A stretch of 64,000 nt of DNA, taken from Lepeophtheirus salmonis. Its lineage: Eukaryota; Arthropoda; Copepoda; Siphonostomatoida; Caligidae. The position numbers were made by a program, and so were the translations under genes. The stretch spans positions 18,974,805 to 19,038,804 of the forward strand of contig NC_052132.2 in assembly GCF_016086655.4 (NCBI RefSeq), given 5' to 3'. The notes under the pieces were generated by a model. That model made no database searches. It was not told where the DNA came from and was given only the letters and a program-made list of their open reading frames with translations. Of this stretch, positions 11,637-22,962 are shown piece after piece. The stretch's first letter is position 1, and each line of letters opens with the position of its first letter.

Positions 11637-12215
11637 TTTTCATTCCTTGGAAATAAGATACCAGGATCTAAACACTAAATCAATCCATTCACGATGAGGA
11701 GATTATTTTAATATTTCAAAATGGAATCACTTAAAAAATACAAAATCGAACAAAAATCTTCTTGAAAAAAAGCTTCAAATTGCGTTGTTTCTTTGGCTCA
11801 AACGCCTTTATACGTCTTCAAAGTGCTACATTTAATGATTAAAAGACAAATTTCTATTTATAAAACATGGAATTTTCGATGCATATTTTTAAATTATACA
11901 TTGAGTATTTTTCTATAATATAAGCTATGATATTCCTCATCACTATGTATTATGAATAATTTATAAAGGTAAAAAAAAGTTTCGTTTTTCATCATTTTTT
12001 AGCCTAAAAATGAAAATATATCGAGTTCAAAACAAGATAAATATTTAATAATATCATTTTTCAATCATAAAAACACTTTTACATTAGTTTTATTAATTCT
12101 AATTTTAATTTGGGGATTGTTTTAAGGGTAAAAAATGACTCTGAACGATAACTGTCTCGAATTACTATAATCTCAGATATTTGAGATAACTGAGGGAAAA
12201 ACAGAGATCCGTTTT
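11637..12215 (+). repeat. Long dispersed repeat, copy 1 (inverted partner 23871-24320)
   Basis: Blocks in order are CATTCCTTGG, AAGATACCAGGATC, CAAAATGGAATCACTTAAAA, ATATCGAGTTCAAAACAAGA, AATCATAAAAACACTT, TTTTAAGGGTAAAAAATG and GAATTACTATAATCTCAGAT. The reverse complement of 23871-24320 carries the same series with substitutions and indels. There is no coding capacity. A further fragment of the central block lies at about 24530-24585 in the same orientation as this copy. The class is unknown; it may be a degenerate non-autonomous transposon. Confidence 0.7.
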
Positions 12216-12580
12216 GGATTCTGAGCTCAAAGATATACTCATCTTATGGTTTGACTTTATTTGTACACAATTAGTGTTCCCCTGTGTTATTCACACTCCC
12301 AATATATTTGCATATTTACAAAGACTAAACCCAACGTGTCATTTTGTACGAAGTAAGAACCTTAAAAAAAGTGTATTCGACACTTAAATTGTATTTTGAA
12401 AAGGCTTGATGATCTCACAGGAAATATAAACCCATATCTTCATCGATACCTTTATATCTATATCTTTATAAATACCAAAAAAAAATTGGTCCACATATAG
12501 AAAGCGATTAAATTTTGGTTAAGGCCAAAACATTAATCTGAATTGGTCTAAAAAAACACATAAAACCAAACCGAAAATAT

Positions 12581-12626
12581 ATCTACCTACTAGTGTCAAA
12601 CCAAGTTTCAACACTAGTAGGTAGAT
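12581..12626. repeat. Perfect 16-bp inverted repeat, 14-base loop
   Basis: ATCTACCTACTAGTGT at 12581-12596 is followed by a 14-base spacer and its exact reverse complement at 12611-12626. No gene ends nearby, so a terminator role is not supported. It resembles the template-switch hairpins at 26532-26570 and 62899-62958. Confidence 0.9.
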
Positions 12627-12629
12627 CTA

Positions 12630-13540
12630 ATGTTATTTCAAACAGTTTCAACTCAAAAGAAATAGTAAATGATAAATATTATTTATTTTTTGAATAAACA
12701 GGGAATAATTATTATTTTTCTTAAAAAATAAAAAAAAATGAATTCCCATATTTATTATTTCTAAGCTCCCCAATTTAATAAAAAAATTACGTTGGAATTT
12801 AATCTCCCTGAACTTTCTTCTGGCAGTGAAAGGAGCGTGTTAAATTTTTCATTAAAAAAAAAAATTCAATTTCCTTATTTGCAACCCTTTCCCGAGCTTT
12901 AAAACCATATGGAGTATGTCTCAATATCGCTAGGACACCTTTTGAAGCAACATTAACTTTTTTATTCATTCATTTATTTATAATAAAATATTCGGAAATG
13001 TTTTGTTGACTCAAGAGCTTTAATATTTATTTTAAATTAATGATTACTCTAAGTCAATAAACATCAAAGTTATTTTTAATGAATGAGCTAAGGTAGAAAA
13101 TGTATACGCAGATTATTTAGTGTTTATTTTGTATATAAAATATTAATTGTGGACTATGTAGGGAATTCCAAGAGCACCTAGTACATCGTAAGGAATCCAA
13201 AGGATGTGGCCATAGTGTTTGATGCATGGGAAGTTCAAAGATTCCTCAATGTACTATAATGTTAGGGTTAATTAGAAGCGATGGATTCTGGTTAAAAGAA
13301 AAAAAAAAGGCGAAAGTATTATTCGTATTGTGCGTTCGATCCCAGGTGATTCCTAGAGAAAGAAATATATAATACATACTTTATGTATGTATATGGATTT
13401 AACAAAAAGATTCCTAGGGTAGATGGAGTATTTGGAATACTATAATGTTTACCTCTACTTAATCAGTGCAACTCCATCTAACCAATTAAAGGAACATTAG
13501 ATTTATTAAAAAAACAACTCTTCTTTGAAAATCCACATAT
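12630..13540. other. AT-rich DNA without recognisable genes
   Basis: Homopolymers and AT-rich sequence lead up to the reverse transcriptase relic. The 5' part of that element, including any endonuclease domain, is not recognisable here. Confidence 0.45.
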
Positions 13541-13544
13541 CACC

Positions 13545-14660
13545 TGCCTAAAAGCGTTTTATATCCATCCAGGAGCACGACAAGGAGATCCTCTTCTCCA
13601 ACTCTATTTATAATTGCTATAAACGACATTTATTAGAATTCAGGCATTAAAAATATGTAACATGTCGATGAAATGTCTTTTATAGGCAAATGACCTGGCG
13701 CTTTTCTGTAAAGGAACTAGAGAGGAGATGCTACAATCAATTGAGACTTCTATTGAAACAATACAAGGGTTCGGAAAGACACAAATACTTACCAACTGTG
13801 AGGACCATTTAATGTTACACATACAAAATATTGAATTCGCCCAGTCAACATCACTTCTTGGAATTAAAGTATCTACTATGGCTCAAACGATTAAGAAAAT
13901 GCATCAGTGTTTGGGCTGAAAGAGTTCGATATGTATTTCAGCTTACTATAGAATATAATTTTAATGAAAGGATCTTTGTAGGTCAGTACTTGAAAGAGAT
14001 GGGTTCATCATGGAAATCAATTATGTACTACGTGTTGCTACTTCTGAGTCCTGACGAACCCATCAACTTTAACGCGTCTGAGAAGTAGTGTTCCAAAAAC
14101 CATGGGATAAAGTCTGTCGGTCAGCAGCACTCAAATAGTGTCGGGTTGAGGAATTTCATAGTTCCGGTAAGGGCCAAAACACTGTTCCAAATTCCAAAAA
14201 GTCGATAAGAAGATTTCGGGTCCTCCAACTCCGGCATATATTGCACTAGAAACTCTTTCTCTTAAATTAATAAGATAAACCTTTTGCAACTGCCTTACTC
14301 TGAAACAGCCTTCTACTTTAGTTCAGAGAAGAATTAAGAGACTGGACCTATAAAGAAAGTTGACCCATTTGTAATTTTGAAAAATCCCTTCATCGGTTCT
14401 CACCAGAAGTGGCTTAGGTACAGGCTGGCAACATTCTAACTTTTTACCAATATGGCTCCAGCAGGGAATGATACTCACCCTGATGGATAGGCTCATCGTC
14501 ACATCTCCATCATATGAGGAGTGTCTCAAAATAGATAACATTGTTTCGAAGGTCCAGGAAGTACTCTATGCGGCGAAGCATACGAATGGAATTATTATTC
14601 CACTCGAAATCTAAAGCAGCGTGTCCACCTTAGTTAATATCATGGACTCTTTCTCAGGTG
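13545..14660 (+). pseudogene. Non-LTR retrotransposon reverse transcriptase relic
   Basis: At about 13569 the plus strand reads IHPGARQGDPLL and then, after one lost base, TLFIIAIND. This is the RT palm motif GxRQGDPLSP-LLF typical of non-LTR elements. At 13683 a stop followed by ANDLALFCKGTREEMLQS corresponds to the catalytic YADD-LALF motif, with the second-last residue changed (YxDD to xAND). It continues for about 60 codons with GFGKTQILTN and LLGIKVST. Past 14400 a shifted frame gives SYEECLKIDNIVSKVQEVLY and AAKHTNG, probably the C-terminal region. The catalytic change, stops and frameshifts make it inactive. The clade cannot be assigned, and no poly-A end or target duplication was identified. 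Confidence 0.65.
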
Positions 14661-15803
14661 GAGGTACACCACTATCGACATAATAATTTTCTTTTTTAAA
14701 TCGCACTGTTGACAAATAGCGTCCATCCAAGGAGAGGAACGTTGTTTGTTTCGTCTTCTCCTCCATCTCTAAGAATGTTTAAAAAGAGATTTACTTGTCT
14801 GTGATCCTCTCAGAAGGGGGGGAGAAGAAAAAAACATATATATTAAATCATTACTTTTTATTATGAATTTCTATGGGGAAACATATATTCAATTATTATA
14901 AATAATGTGTGCTGTTTTTCGTTATTTTTATCTCCTTTATTTCTTTATAAAATATTGAAGTATGTTACTATTTTTCAGATAAAAAGGATTCTTGTCTTTA
15001 CTATTTATGGTTAATTTACAATAAAGTAATTTTTTACAAATAAAAAATAGTAAAAAAAAAAACAATAGGGATTTTTTCCCTTCAAACAATTTTGTTCAAA
15101 ATTGTTTTTATGTTGAACTACTACAAATATAATATTTATAAAGCAAGAGAGAGAGAGAAATAAAAAAAAGCTTTCCTTTTAATAATACTTTTAAAATATG
15201 GGTGACTTTTGAAGCCTACCTTCTTATAATTCAAGGATTTAGCACGAATGTATATGTAATATATTATGTAAAATATTTAAGTCTATCAATGTCAAAAATT
15301 ATTGGGTACGCAATGCAATCAATACTTGGTAGATATCCATATAATATATTCAAATTTAATTATATTCTTATCCTCAGGAATCATCGATAATTAAATTAAC
15401 TTTACCATTTTGATACATTCCATTTGTTGGCTACAATACGACATTTCCCCCTCCAAGAGATGTAGCTTTAAGGTACATTATTAACCCTCTTCATTTACTT
15501 CCCTCCCATTCTAACGTAAATACACCTTTTGGGTATTTAATAACCCCAGGGAACATTAGCATGGGATATAGGCTGCACCAAATTAGTGCGTGTAACCCTC
15601 TTAACTTTTGACATGAGTTGTGAATAATGCACCTTATAGTCCATTGAAAAAAAAAATCAAGCGTTAAAATCTAAAAATGGCGAAACTCTGGAATAGTAAT
15701 ATTCCTTAAGATGATCATATCACCAGGGCATAGGATGTATTTTTATATTAGGAAAGGGGGAATTTTTTGAGGGCAAGAAAAAATATGAGAGGCCCTGTGC
15801 TTT
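14660..15803. other. AT-rich DNA without recognisable genes
   Basis: This stretch contains a short GA microsatellite near 15147-15160 and several homopolymers. The 62-codon frame at 15202-15390 has no recognisable motif. Confidence 0.5.
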
Positions 15804-15805
15804 TA

Positions 15806-16240
15806 CTGGGTGGTCCATTGAAATCTGAAGACTTACTCATTCAATAATTATGAATTACTTCATATTTGATATATAAACGCAATTAGTTGCAAAATAAAAC
15901 AAACCTGACAAGACTTAAGTAAAAATAACGCTAGAACGTGATCAACGAATTTCCATTGGCGCACTCCAAGTAGTTGGGTTTCTTCAGGACCACTGTTTAC
16001 GCTGTCAGCAAGTCTGAAACGTCGGAGAGAAAGAAGAGCTCTACAAAAAGACCAAACCGAACCTGGAGGAATTAAAAAAACATCCCCTCAAGTCCATGAG
16101 GGCCCATGCAAACGATCTCGGAGTTTCAAACCAGACTGTTTAGAGAGCTATCAAAAATATGGTTGAAAAGAGCCTTGTGAGTCGCATTCCCATCACCAAC
16201 TTGTTTGAGATTGTCATACAGAATCATCTGTATTATGATC
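15806..16240 (+). mobile_element. Family A mariner, 5' half only
   Basis: After TA at 15804-15805 the sequence opens CTGGGTGGTCCATTGAAATC then TGAAGACTTACT, the clearest family A terminus in the window. From about 15940 the coding part aligns with the N-terminus of the other copies, for example GFFRTTVYAVSKSET then SERKKSSTKRPNRTW. It continues through a second helix-turn-helix-like stretch (GPMQTISEFQ and a shifted VSNQTV-type block) to about 16230 (SRIPITN-like, matching LVRVGMPLLTS in the 27-kb copy). At least three frame breaks are present. No catalytic region or right TIR follows, so the element is truncated. Confidence 0.65.
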
Positions 16241-16379
16241 TCTAAATTGATATATATATATAAAGAGATGAATTATTAACCATAAACGAATAAATTTTAT
16301 ACCTCAATATTTGATTCCAGAATGTCTTAATAACTCAGAAAATAATAAAGTTTTTATTATTCTAAGCATAATGTAATAT

Positions 16380-16620
16380 CGAGTGTGTGTGCTACGGAGA
16401 GTAGCAATGACAGTTGTCTTGGGATTTATAAGCATAAGTCACTGTTGTAGCTGGAGTAGAATTGAGGATCGATTTCGGGGTCATTCCATTTTATACATAT
16501 ATCCTTGCTGTATACGGAGTGGGATTTTTAAATATTTCCTTCCTCTCATAGCAAATTGCAGTTGATCTAACGAAACGTCATGAAAGCCTAGCAGTTCTCC
16601 TTTCAAACATTCTTCAAGTA
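16380..16620 (+). repeat. Repeat family B, partial copy
   Basis: GGAGTAGAATTGAGGATCGA, TTCGGGGTCATTCC, ATTTCCTTCCTCTC, GCAGTTGATCTAACGAAACG and CATTCTTCAAGTAGTCA match family B blocks at 8.9-9.3 and 44.8-45.0 kb in the same order. The 60-codon frame at 16383-16565 runs through the repeat and is not a gene. Confidence 0.6.
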
Positions 16621-16624
16621 GTCA

Positions 16625-17707
16625 AAATTACTACAGTTATTTTCGTATACATATTTTATGTGTTTCTCTGAATATTTATGTAGTAGGGTTTCTAATTTCA
16701 TAGAAGAATTTCAAAAATTCTGCGATGAAATAGTTAATATTAAATTTTGTGAGATAATAGGATTTTTTTGCAAATTTTAAACTAGTCTTATCCATAAATT
16801 CGTTAAACATCTCAAATTAATTCAGGTTTTCTATGTATAATTAAACACTCTTCAAATTTCTTTTTTTGTACCCATATACAACTTTATTCTACTTCAACTT
16901 TTTTTAATTATCCGATGTAAAACTTACACTACATTATTAATTTTTTATTAAATCATGTACTTCTAAATTTAAAAAGCATGCACGCTATTTTTATTATGAT
17001 AAAATTAATATTCTCTTGATGGGGGCCAAAATAAATTAAACGAAAATGATTTACTTTTAATGTAACTCTGTACCTCTCATACAATATCTCTAATACTCGG
17101 CTCTTTATCCCTTCAGAATACTTACATTTTGAGTGAAATATTCAATTTTACAAAAAAAAAAAAAAAAAAAAAAAATATTGTCTCTTCTCATGTGTGTTTT
17201 CCATATATGTTTCTATAGGGTTAAGTATCTGTTATGGTTCTGTAAATGAACAAATGCTTTGGAAAAGTCCAGTTTTTACAATTTATGAGATACAATATAT
17301 TCCCATAACAAAAGTCTTTTTGTCCATAGATACCACTTTTTTGTTTATTGATCTCATATATTGTGTTTTTAAGATTCAAAGACCTATACTCTCCGAACCT
17401 GTCAGTTTCCTAGTCCCTCTATGAAATTAAAAACAACAATATAAACTTTGTTTAAAAAACGGACGGAAAATACAATATTACTTTTTCCCCAGCATGATAT
17501 TAAATATTTTGGCATGAACTTACCTTGGAGTGAAAAGAGGGAGATGAACTTTGTATACTAGAAAAGAACCCTTTGAACTTTCCTGTAACTTTAAAAATCA
17601 ACTGGCCTTTACTCCTAACATGGAGTCTTTTAAAGTATTAATATATTTCTATTTCAATTAAATACCCACGATTAAAAACATATGAAATTTGTAACGTACC
17701 TTATAGT
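16625..17707. other. AT-rich DNA with a 24-base A-run
   Basis: No genes are recognised. A pure run of 24 A lies at 17152-17175. The 76-codon frame at 17194-17424 is hydrophobic and unassigned. Confidence 0.5.
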
Positions 17708-17709
17708 TA

Positions 17710-19061
17710 CAGTTGAGCCCAAAAGTATTCGTACACTTCCAAAAATGTAAAAATAACAAAGACTTTTTCTATTTTATTTTTATCATGGCGAAGTCTGGAG
17801 AGATTAAAATACTTCTATAAAATGCTTGAGAGATCAAAAATTTCCTTGAACTCTTTTCTGAGGTATAAAAGTGGGATGAGCCAATTTCTTGCTTAAGTCT
17901 TATTCAACATGACCAAAAACTAGGAGTACAGTGAGGACATTCGCCAGTTTGTAGTCACTAGGCATAGCAAAGTGACTACTACTAAGCATCGTCACCAAAT
18001 TCAAAAGAACTGGCCATGTCAAGAAAGGAAGTCCAAGCTTAGCACAACACAAGTGAGATATGTAGTCTAAAAAGTCGTTAAGAATCCAACGAAAACTCTC
18101 AAATCCTTCCAGCAGTGGTTGAAAGCAACAGGAACTTTGTTTGAACGATCAACTATGTAAGGGTTTTACACAATAGTAGGTTCCGGGGGTTGTGTGCCAA
18201 GAAGGACTCAACCCCTCAAGAGTAGACACATAAAGGCTAGGTTGAAGTTTGCCAATGACCACAAAGATGATGAACTTAACTTCTGGGGCACTATGCTGTG
18301 GCCAGATGAGACAAAGATGAAGTTGTTTAGCCAGGATCGGCACATTTGACGACAAAAGGGACAAGCCTTCAACCCCAAAAACACTATCCCAACTCAAACT
18401 AGGTGGTAGAAGAATTATGATTTTGGGTTGTTTTGCTGCCAATGGAACTGGAGAACTTCTCAAAATTGATGGACCAATGAAAAAGGAAGACTACATCGAT
18501 ATTCTTGAAATGCATCTGCGTCATTCAGCAAGGATGCTTAGCCTCTAAAAAAATGGTGGTTCCGGCAAGACAATGACCTAAAGCACACATCCAAAAAAGT
18601 TCAAGAATGGTTCAATAGGTATAAGGTTAGGGGCATAAACTGGTCGGCCTATAATACTAACCTTAACCCTACAGAGAATCTATGGACTACATTAAAAAAA
18701 AAAACCAGTGTAGAATAAAGGTCCAATAAATCTCGATGACCTTTGGAGATTCTGTCAAGATGAGTCGGCAAAATCGATGCTGCAATTTGGTAAGAACTTA
18801 TCCCAAGCGTATTCAATATTTGAATAAAACCAGAGGCCTTGTCAAAAAGTATTAAGTCAATTTGCTCTTTGGGTATGAATACTTATATGAACCGCCAGAA
18901 ATGATATTGTGCTAATTTACTCAGAAAAATGAATAAATTATTATAATTTGTTTAGTTGAGAGTACTTTGTGATTGTAGATGAGTTTGTAGATTCAACACG
19001 AACATATAGTTATGTTTTCTTGGGATTTTTGTGAGGGTACGAATAGTTTTGGACTCAGCTG
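17710..19061 (+). mobile_element. Tc1-type transposon with both TIRs and TA duplication
   Basis: The left end is CAGTTGAGCCCAAAAGTATT then CGTACA. The right end, read on the other strand, is CAGCTGAGTCCAAAACTATT then CGTACC. The first 25 bases agree at all but three positions. TA flanks both ends (17708-17709 and 19062-19063), the expected Tc1/mariner target duplication. The 1352-bp length is what a complete simple Tc1 element should have, so it has not been internally deleted. It carries one transposase relic in the sense direction. Confidence 0.92.
17909..18904 (+). pseudogene. Tc1-family (DD34E) transposase, inactivated
   Basis: The frame starts at ATG 17909 and would span about 330 codons, the usual Tc1 transposase length. 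The first about 170 codons stay in one frame apart from four point stops (after MTKN, RYVV, RSTM and DRHI). They include FWGTMLWPDETKMKLFSQD with the first catalytic aspartate (18305-18307). A shift then gives GGGRIMILGCFAANGTGELL and KKEDYIDILEMHL. Another shift gives WWFRQDNDLKHTSKKVQEWF, with the second aspartate at 18569-18571, and NPTENLWTTLKKK, with the glutamate at 18674-18676. Exactly 34 codons separate these last two, the DD34E signature. A further shift gives NLDDLWRFCQDESAK. All three catalytic residues survive, but stops and shifts disable the gene. Confidence 0.92.
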
Positions 19062-19063
19062 TA

Positions 19064-19880
19064 TCTTCAAAATACAGACAGAAAAAACACTTGAAATTTC
19101 GTTCTCAACAAATTACGTTTAACACAAAACTTACTGGGAAATTCAAAAATAATAATAGTAATATTAAGGCGGTCAGTCCTGTTATGGAAAGGTTTAAACA
19201 TATTTGAATTAACGTACCGAATTTAGTTATCGGCAGTAAAAGGGGGGAAAAAATCAATTTCACAATAAATGCTTCTAATATTTACTTGGATTATTATAAG
19301 ATATGTAAGTATTGGTTTTCCGAGATTTCACTTACAATTAACATTACAAGAAAGTATGTAGAAGCCAAATTAAGTAGGTATATTTAAGAATGAAGGAAAA
19401 GCTGACAGACAGGAATAATATTAGCATTCTAATGATTTCTAATTTCTAACTTTCATCAGTGACTTAACAACAAAATTTCACAAATATTGACTTCTTTTTC
19501 CCTTTGTTTTTTTTTGCACAACTTGAAATATTTCCTATTTTTCAAAAAGTTTTATAGGTCATACCTAAAATAAGAGCAGAATTATATAAAAATATAATAT
19601 ATACAAGAAAAATGTTATAACTTTTTTACAGCTAGTTTTCCTTTTTTGTTTCTTTTCTAAAAAAGGGTTATTTCCGTTGTATAATAAAAATAAGATAAGT
19701 TAAAATGACACTTAATCATCTTAATATTTCATATTCAAAAGATACAATAATTTTAGTATTCAAAATATATAAGGATATATGGCTTTAGGTGACGTGAGAC
19801 TTTTGTATTTGTAACCTGAACTGAAGTTTTTAAGGTGTTACTATTATTCTTTTTTTTGAGGAGGGAACATCTAGGTATAA
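19064..19880. other. AT-rich DNA without recognisable genes
   Basis: I see no coding motif, RNA gene or partnered repeat between the Tc1 right end and the next family B fragment. Confidence 0.5.
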
Positions 19881-19884
19881 AGTG

Positions 19885-20110
19885 CTTGAGTTTATGGATA
19901 ATTGAGAGTAACGCTGATTATTGGTTGGCAAGTTATAGGTGTAAGTCCATGTTGGACTCGGAGTAGAATAGAGGATTGACCTGGAAGTACCTATTGCCTA
20001 TAAACATGCGATATACAGAAGAGTGAATTAATTTCCTTCCCCCCGGAGCTGCTGCTTTGAGCTAATCCAAGAAAACGTCATGACAGCTAAGTTGATTTCC
20101 TACCAAATAT
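19885..20110 (+). repeat. Repeat family B, partial copy
   Basis: Blocks GGACTCGGAGTAGAATAGAG, ATTTCCTTCC, GAGCTGCTGCTTTGAGCTAA, AAACGTCATGACAGCTAAG and CAAATATACTTCAAATTAG follow the same order as in the other copies. The edge GTCATGACAGCTAAG is shared with copies near 6.35 and 45.6 kb. Confidence 0.6.
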
Positions 20111-20517
20111 ACTTCAAATTAGTTTTTTCTTTTTCTTGACATACCTTCAGGTCAAATTTTTTATAACTATAAGTATATCCCAGGAATACTCTATTATGGA
20201 TTCTAAACACATGGAATAATCCATGGATGCCACAAAAATTGATGATCAAGCTTTTCAAAATCACTCAATCTTTCTACTAACCTGGTCCATTGTATAACAT
20301 ATTTTTAATACATGCAAAGTACTCACTAGTTTAGTTGAATAGGTGCTTCTAATCAAAATAGGAAGAACATGTTGTATTTCTGGATGTCAGATATGCACAA
20401 CCATTTTTTTTGAGCCTGAAGAAGTTTTGTAAAAGAAAGAAATATGTCAAGCCCAAGATATTTTGAAAAATCTTCAGTCAAATACGTTTTCAAATCTTCA
20501 TATAAATGTACATAAAG

Positions 20518-20953
20518 GAGTTCTTTTTTATATTGATGCCTATTTCTTCAAAGGGATCCTTAAGAAAACTAAGTACCCCTCATGTTATGAACTTTTTTAT
20601 TTCAAAGCACTAAAGCACTTGAACTTGAGGTTGTCATGAAAAGCGAGGATGCCCATCAACCAGCTAAAGAAGCTTTTCTAAAGTCTTTAAATCGTTGAGG
20701 GCTAGTTACTCCCAGTGCGTTAGTTTATCTAACTTGCCTCCATGCATAGCAATTAAAGCAATAAATATTTGACGGTGGCGATGTACAAATACATTATTTA
20801 AAAATGGATTCACTGAGATCAGTTTTTAAAACTGCATTAAAAATGAGTTTTTTAAACATATCTACAATCAATGATACTCTTTACCAAAACTACAGGGATG
20901 CCCACTTATTCCTACACTTCATTCTGGACATCAATGATTTTTTAATTGTATAG
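20518..20953 (+). pseudogene. Probable THAP/P-type transposase C-terminal relic
   Basis: From 20518 the plus strand gives VLFYIDAYFFKGILKKTKYP then SCYELF. This resembles the YIAGY...KxLxKxxCxxC block near the end of THAP/P-element-like transposases. A shift then leads to about 100 codons in one frame: KALELEVVMKSEDAHQPAKE then AFLKSLNR, stop, GLVTPSALVYLTCLHA, stop. It continues with IFDGGDVQIHYLKMDSLRSV and FKTALKMSFLNISTINDTLY to a stop at 20951-20953. The LNRGGL-xxPS-xxVYLTxLHA pattern is what I associate with that family. Few stops over such length argue for protein ancestry. The family name is from memory and is only moderately secure. N-terminal zinc-finger and catalytic parts are not visible. 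Confidence 0.5.
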
Positions 20954-20954
20954 G

Positions 20955-22484
20955 CAACATGTTTTGAGTTCAATGAATGATACCATTCATTCTTCCAGAA
21001 CGAACCATTTACTCTCTAAAAATACATCTTTAAATCTAAAAATGTCTAAATTAAATTATGATACCAACTGAATAAAATTATGTTAACATTTTTTCTATTT
21101 TTTGTTATTATTTTGTAATGTATATAATGGTCAAAAATTATTTCGTTTGACAGTGGTAAAAAAAAAATTAGTACACATTTCTATTGAATAAATATTACAA
21201 CTTGAAGCCGGCAAAGAGTTCAAAGCTTGTATGTACTGAGTTTATATAATTAAGTATATTGTACTTTTGAATGATTAAATTATACTATTTTTCTGTTATA
21301 AATATTACTCTAAAAAGTATGAATTTTATTTTAATTTCAAAAATTGAAAGAAAACTACTTAAAAATAAAAGAAATAAATAATCATCAGATTTTTGAAATG
21401 ATTAATTTGATGAAAAATGTATATTTTAATCAAATAAAAAATAAATATTTTTAATATTGAAATATTAACAATTAAGGTGTATAAAATACAAGGGGTTCCT
21501 TATATCATTATTTACTAATACCATATATGACAAAACAAAATTAATATCTTGCCGACTATTTGATTTCCAAAAACTGTTATCGAAAAACACACTCAACTGC
21601 TAGAGAGATGTTATAATTCCCTTGTACGGCTGAAGCTTTTAGGATGGGTGATAAGAATCTAAGAGTACTAAAAGTGAAGAGCCTTCAGCATCTATGCTTA
21701 ATATATATCAAATAATCATGGATAATTAGTATAATCATGAAGAAGAGATGAGGTAATTGCTTGAGAGAGGAAATAAAAAAACGAGTCGACGTTGAACAGA
21801 GGGATTATGTAATCGTTTGACATTTCAAATATCAAGTATATACATAATAACAATAAATGGTTTTGTCTATTCATTTAAAAAGTCATATACTCAAAATTTA
21901 AAGCAGCGATGACTTTACTTTGTATACTAGCGATACATTCTGCATAGGTTTCTTGAGTAATTTTTGGCCAAGCAGATCCAATTCTTGTATTCTCTTGAAT
22001 GGTTAGATTTTGAAGTTTGGAGTTTCAAATATTTGATGCTTCCTGGCAAATTCTTTTTACTTCTGACTCTTTATAATTGAACAGATATTTTCAATTGGAT
22101 TGAGCATAGAACTAAAGGGCATATTCTAATTATTTTAAATAAATTGACTTCCTCTGTTAGAATATCTTTCACTTGCAAATCACAAGGATCATAATAGATT
22201 ACAAGTGCAACAGGTTCACCATGTTTTTGCGTGGCGATCCTTGGACAATATTAAGAGTATTTTTTTTTATTCTCCTTATTTCATTATGCATCCACCCCAA
22301 ATTGCTGATTATATTTATATTTGCTTCTTTGGATATATATATTGTGTAAAAGTTGCGATTTGTAGAATTTAAATATTAAATTTATGATACATAAATAGAT
22401 TTATTTAGTACTTATGAAAAAAATGCTACGATAATTGGATTAGGTATTAATATATTAAAGGAGTTTATATTATATATATTTTTT
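20955..22484. other. AT-rich DNA without recognisable genes
   Basis: Past the THAP-like relic no motif is visible on either strand. The sequence is AT-rich with scattered homopolymers. Confidence 0.5.
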
Positions 22485-22762
22485 GAATTTGACTATTTTC
22501 ATTTTGAATTTGTCTATTCTCATTTTGAATTTGACTCTTTTCATTTTGAATTTGATTGTTCTCATTTTGAGCTTGATTATTCTTTTTTGAACGGAATTAT
22601 TCCCATTTTGAATTGGACTATTCCATTTTGAATTAGACTTTTCCCATTTTGTATAAGACTATTCCATTTTGAACTAGACTATTCTTATTTTGAATTGGAC
22701 TGTTCCCATTATGAATTGGACAATTTTTTTTTGAATTGGAATATTCTCATTTTGAATTGGAA
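22485..22762. repeat. 21-bp minisatellite, about 13 degenerate units
   Basis: Units of 20-21 bases follow the pattern GAATTKGACTATTCYCATTTT, repeated head to tail with point changes. Several units lack one base. On the minus strand a 21-base unit codes for seven residues, giving IQNENSQ-like heptads. The 20-base units break any frame, so it is not coding. Spacing is continuous, without unique spacers, which excludes a CRISPR array. Confidence 0.9.
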
Positions 22763-22962
22763 ATGGTATAATTATTATTTTTTCTATTTTTTTATTTGTT
22801 GATTGCTTATGAAAATGAAGAATTAAAACAATGTTTTAATGAATGTCTTGAGAAAAAAAAACAAAAAACACACCTTTATTTACTTATAATTATTCTGACA
22901 ACTTGAAATAATCCATCAAAAATGAACTTACTTAAGAGATTCATAATTGATGTTGGGGATTT

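Noticed and set aside
13320..13370. GTTCGATCCCAGG, resembling a tRNA T-arm
   Set aside because: No acceptor stem, D-arm or anticodon arm can be folded upstream, and no internal A box is visible.
18149..18463. 104-codon minus-strand frame
   Set aside because: It is the exact antisense of the Tc1 transposase, which has conserved catalytic motifs on the plus strand.
22485..22762. Repeat array that might suggest CRISPR
   Set aside because: Units are contiguous without unique spacers, and all other content is animal-type transposons.
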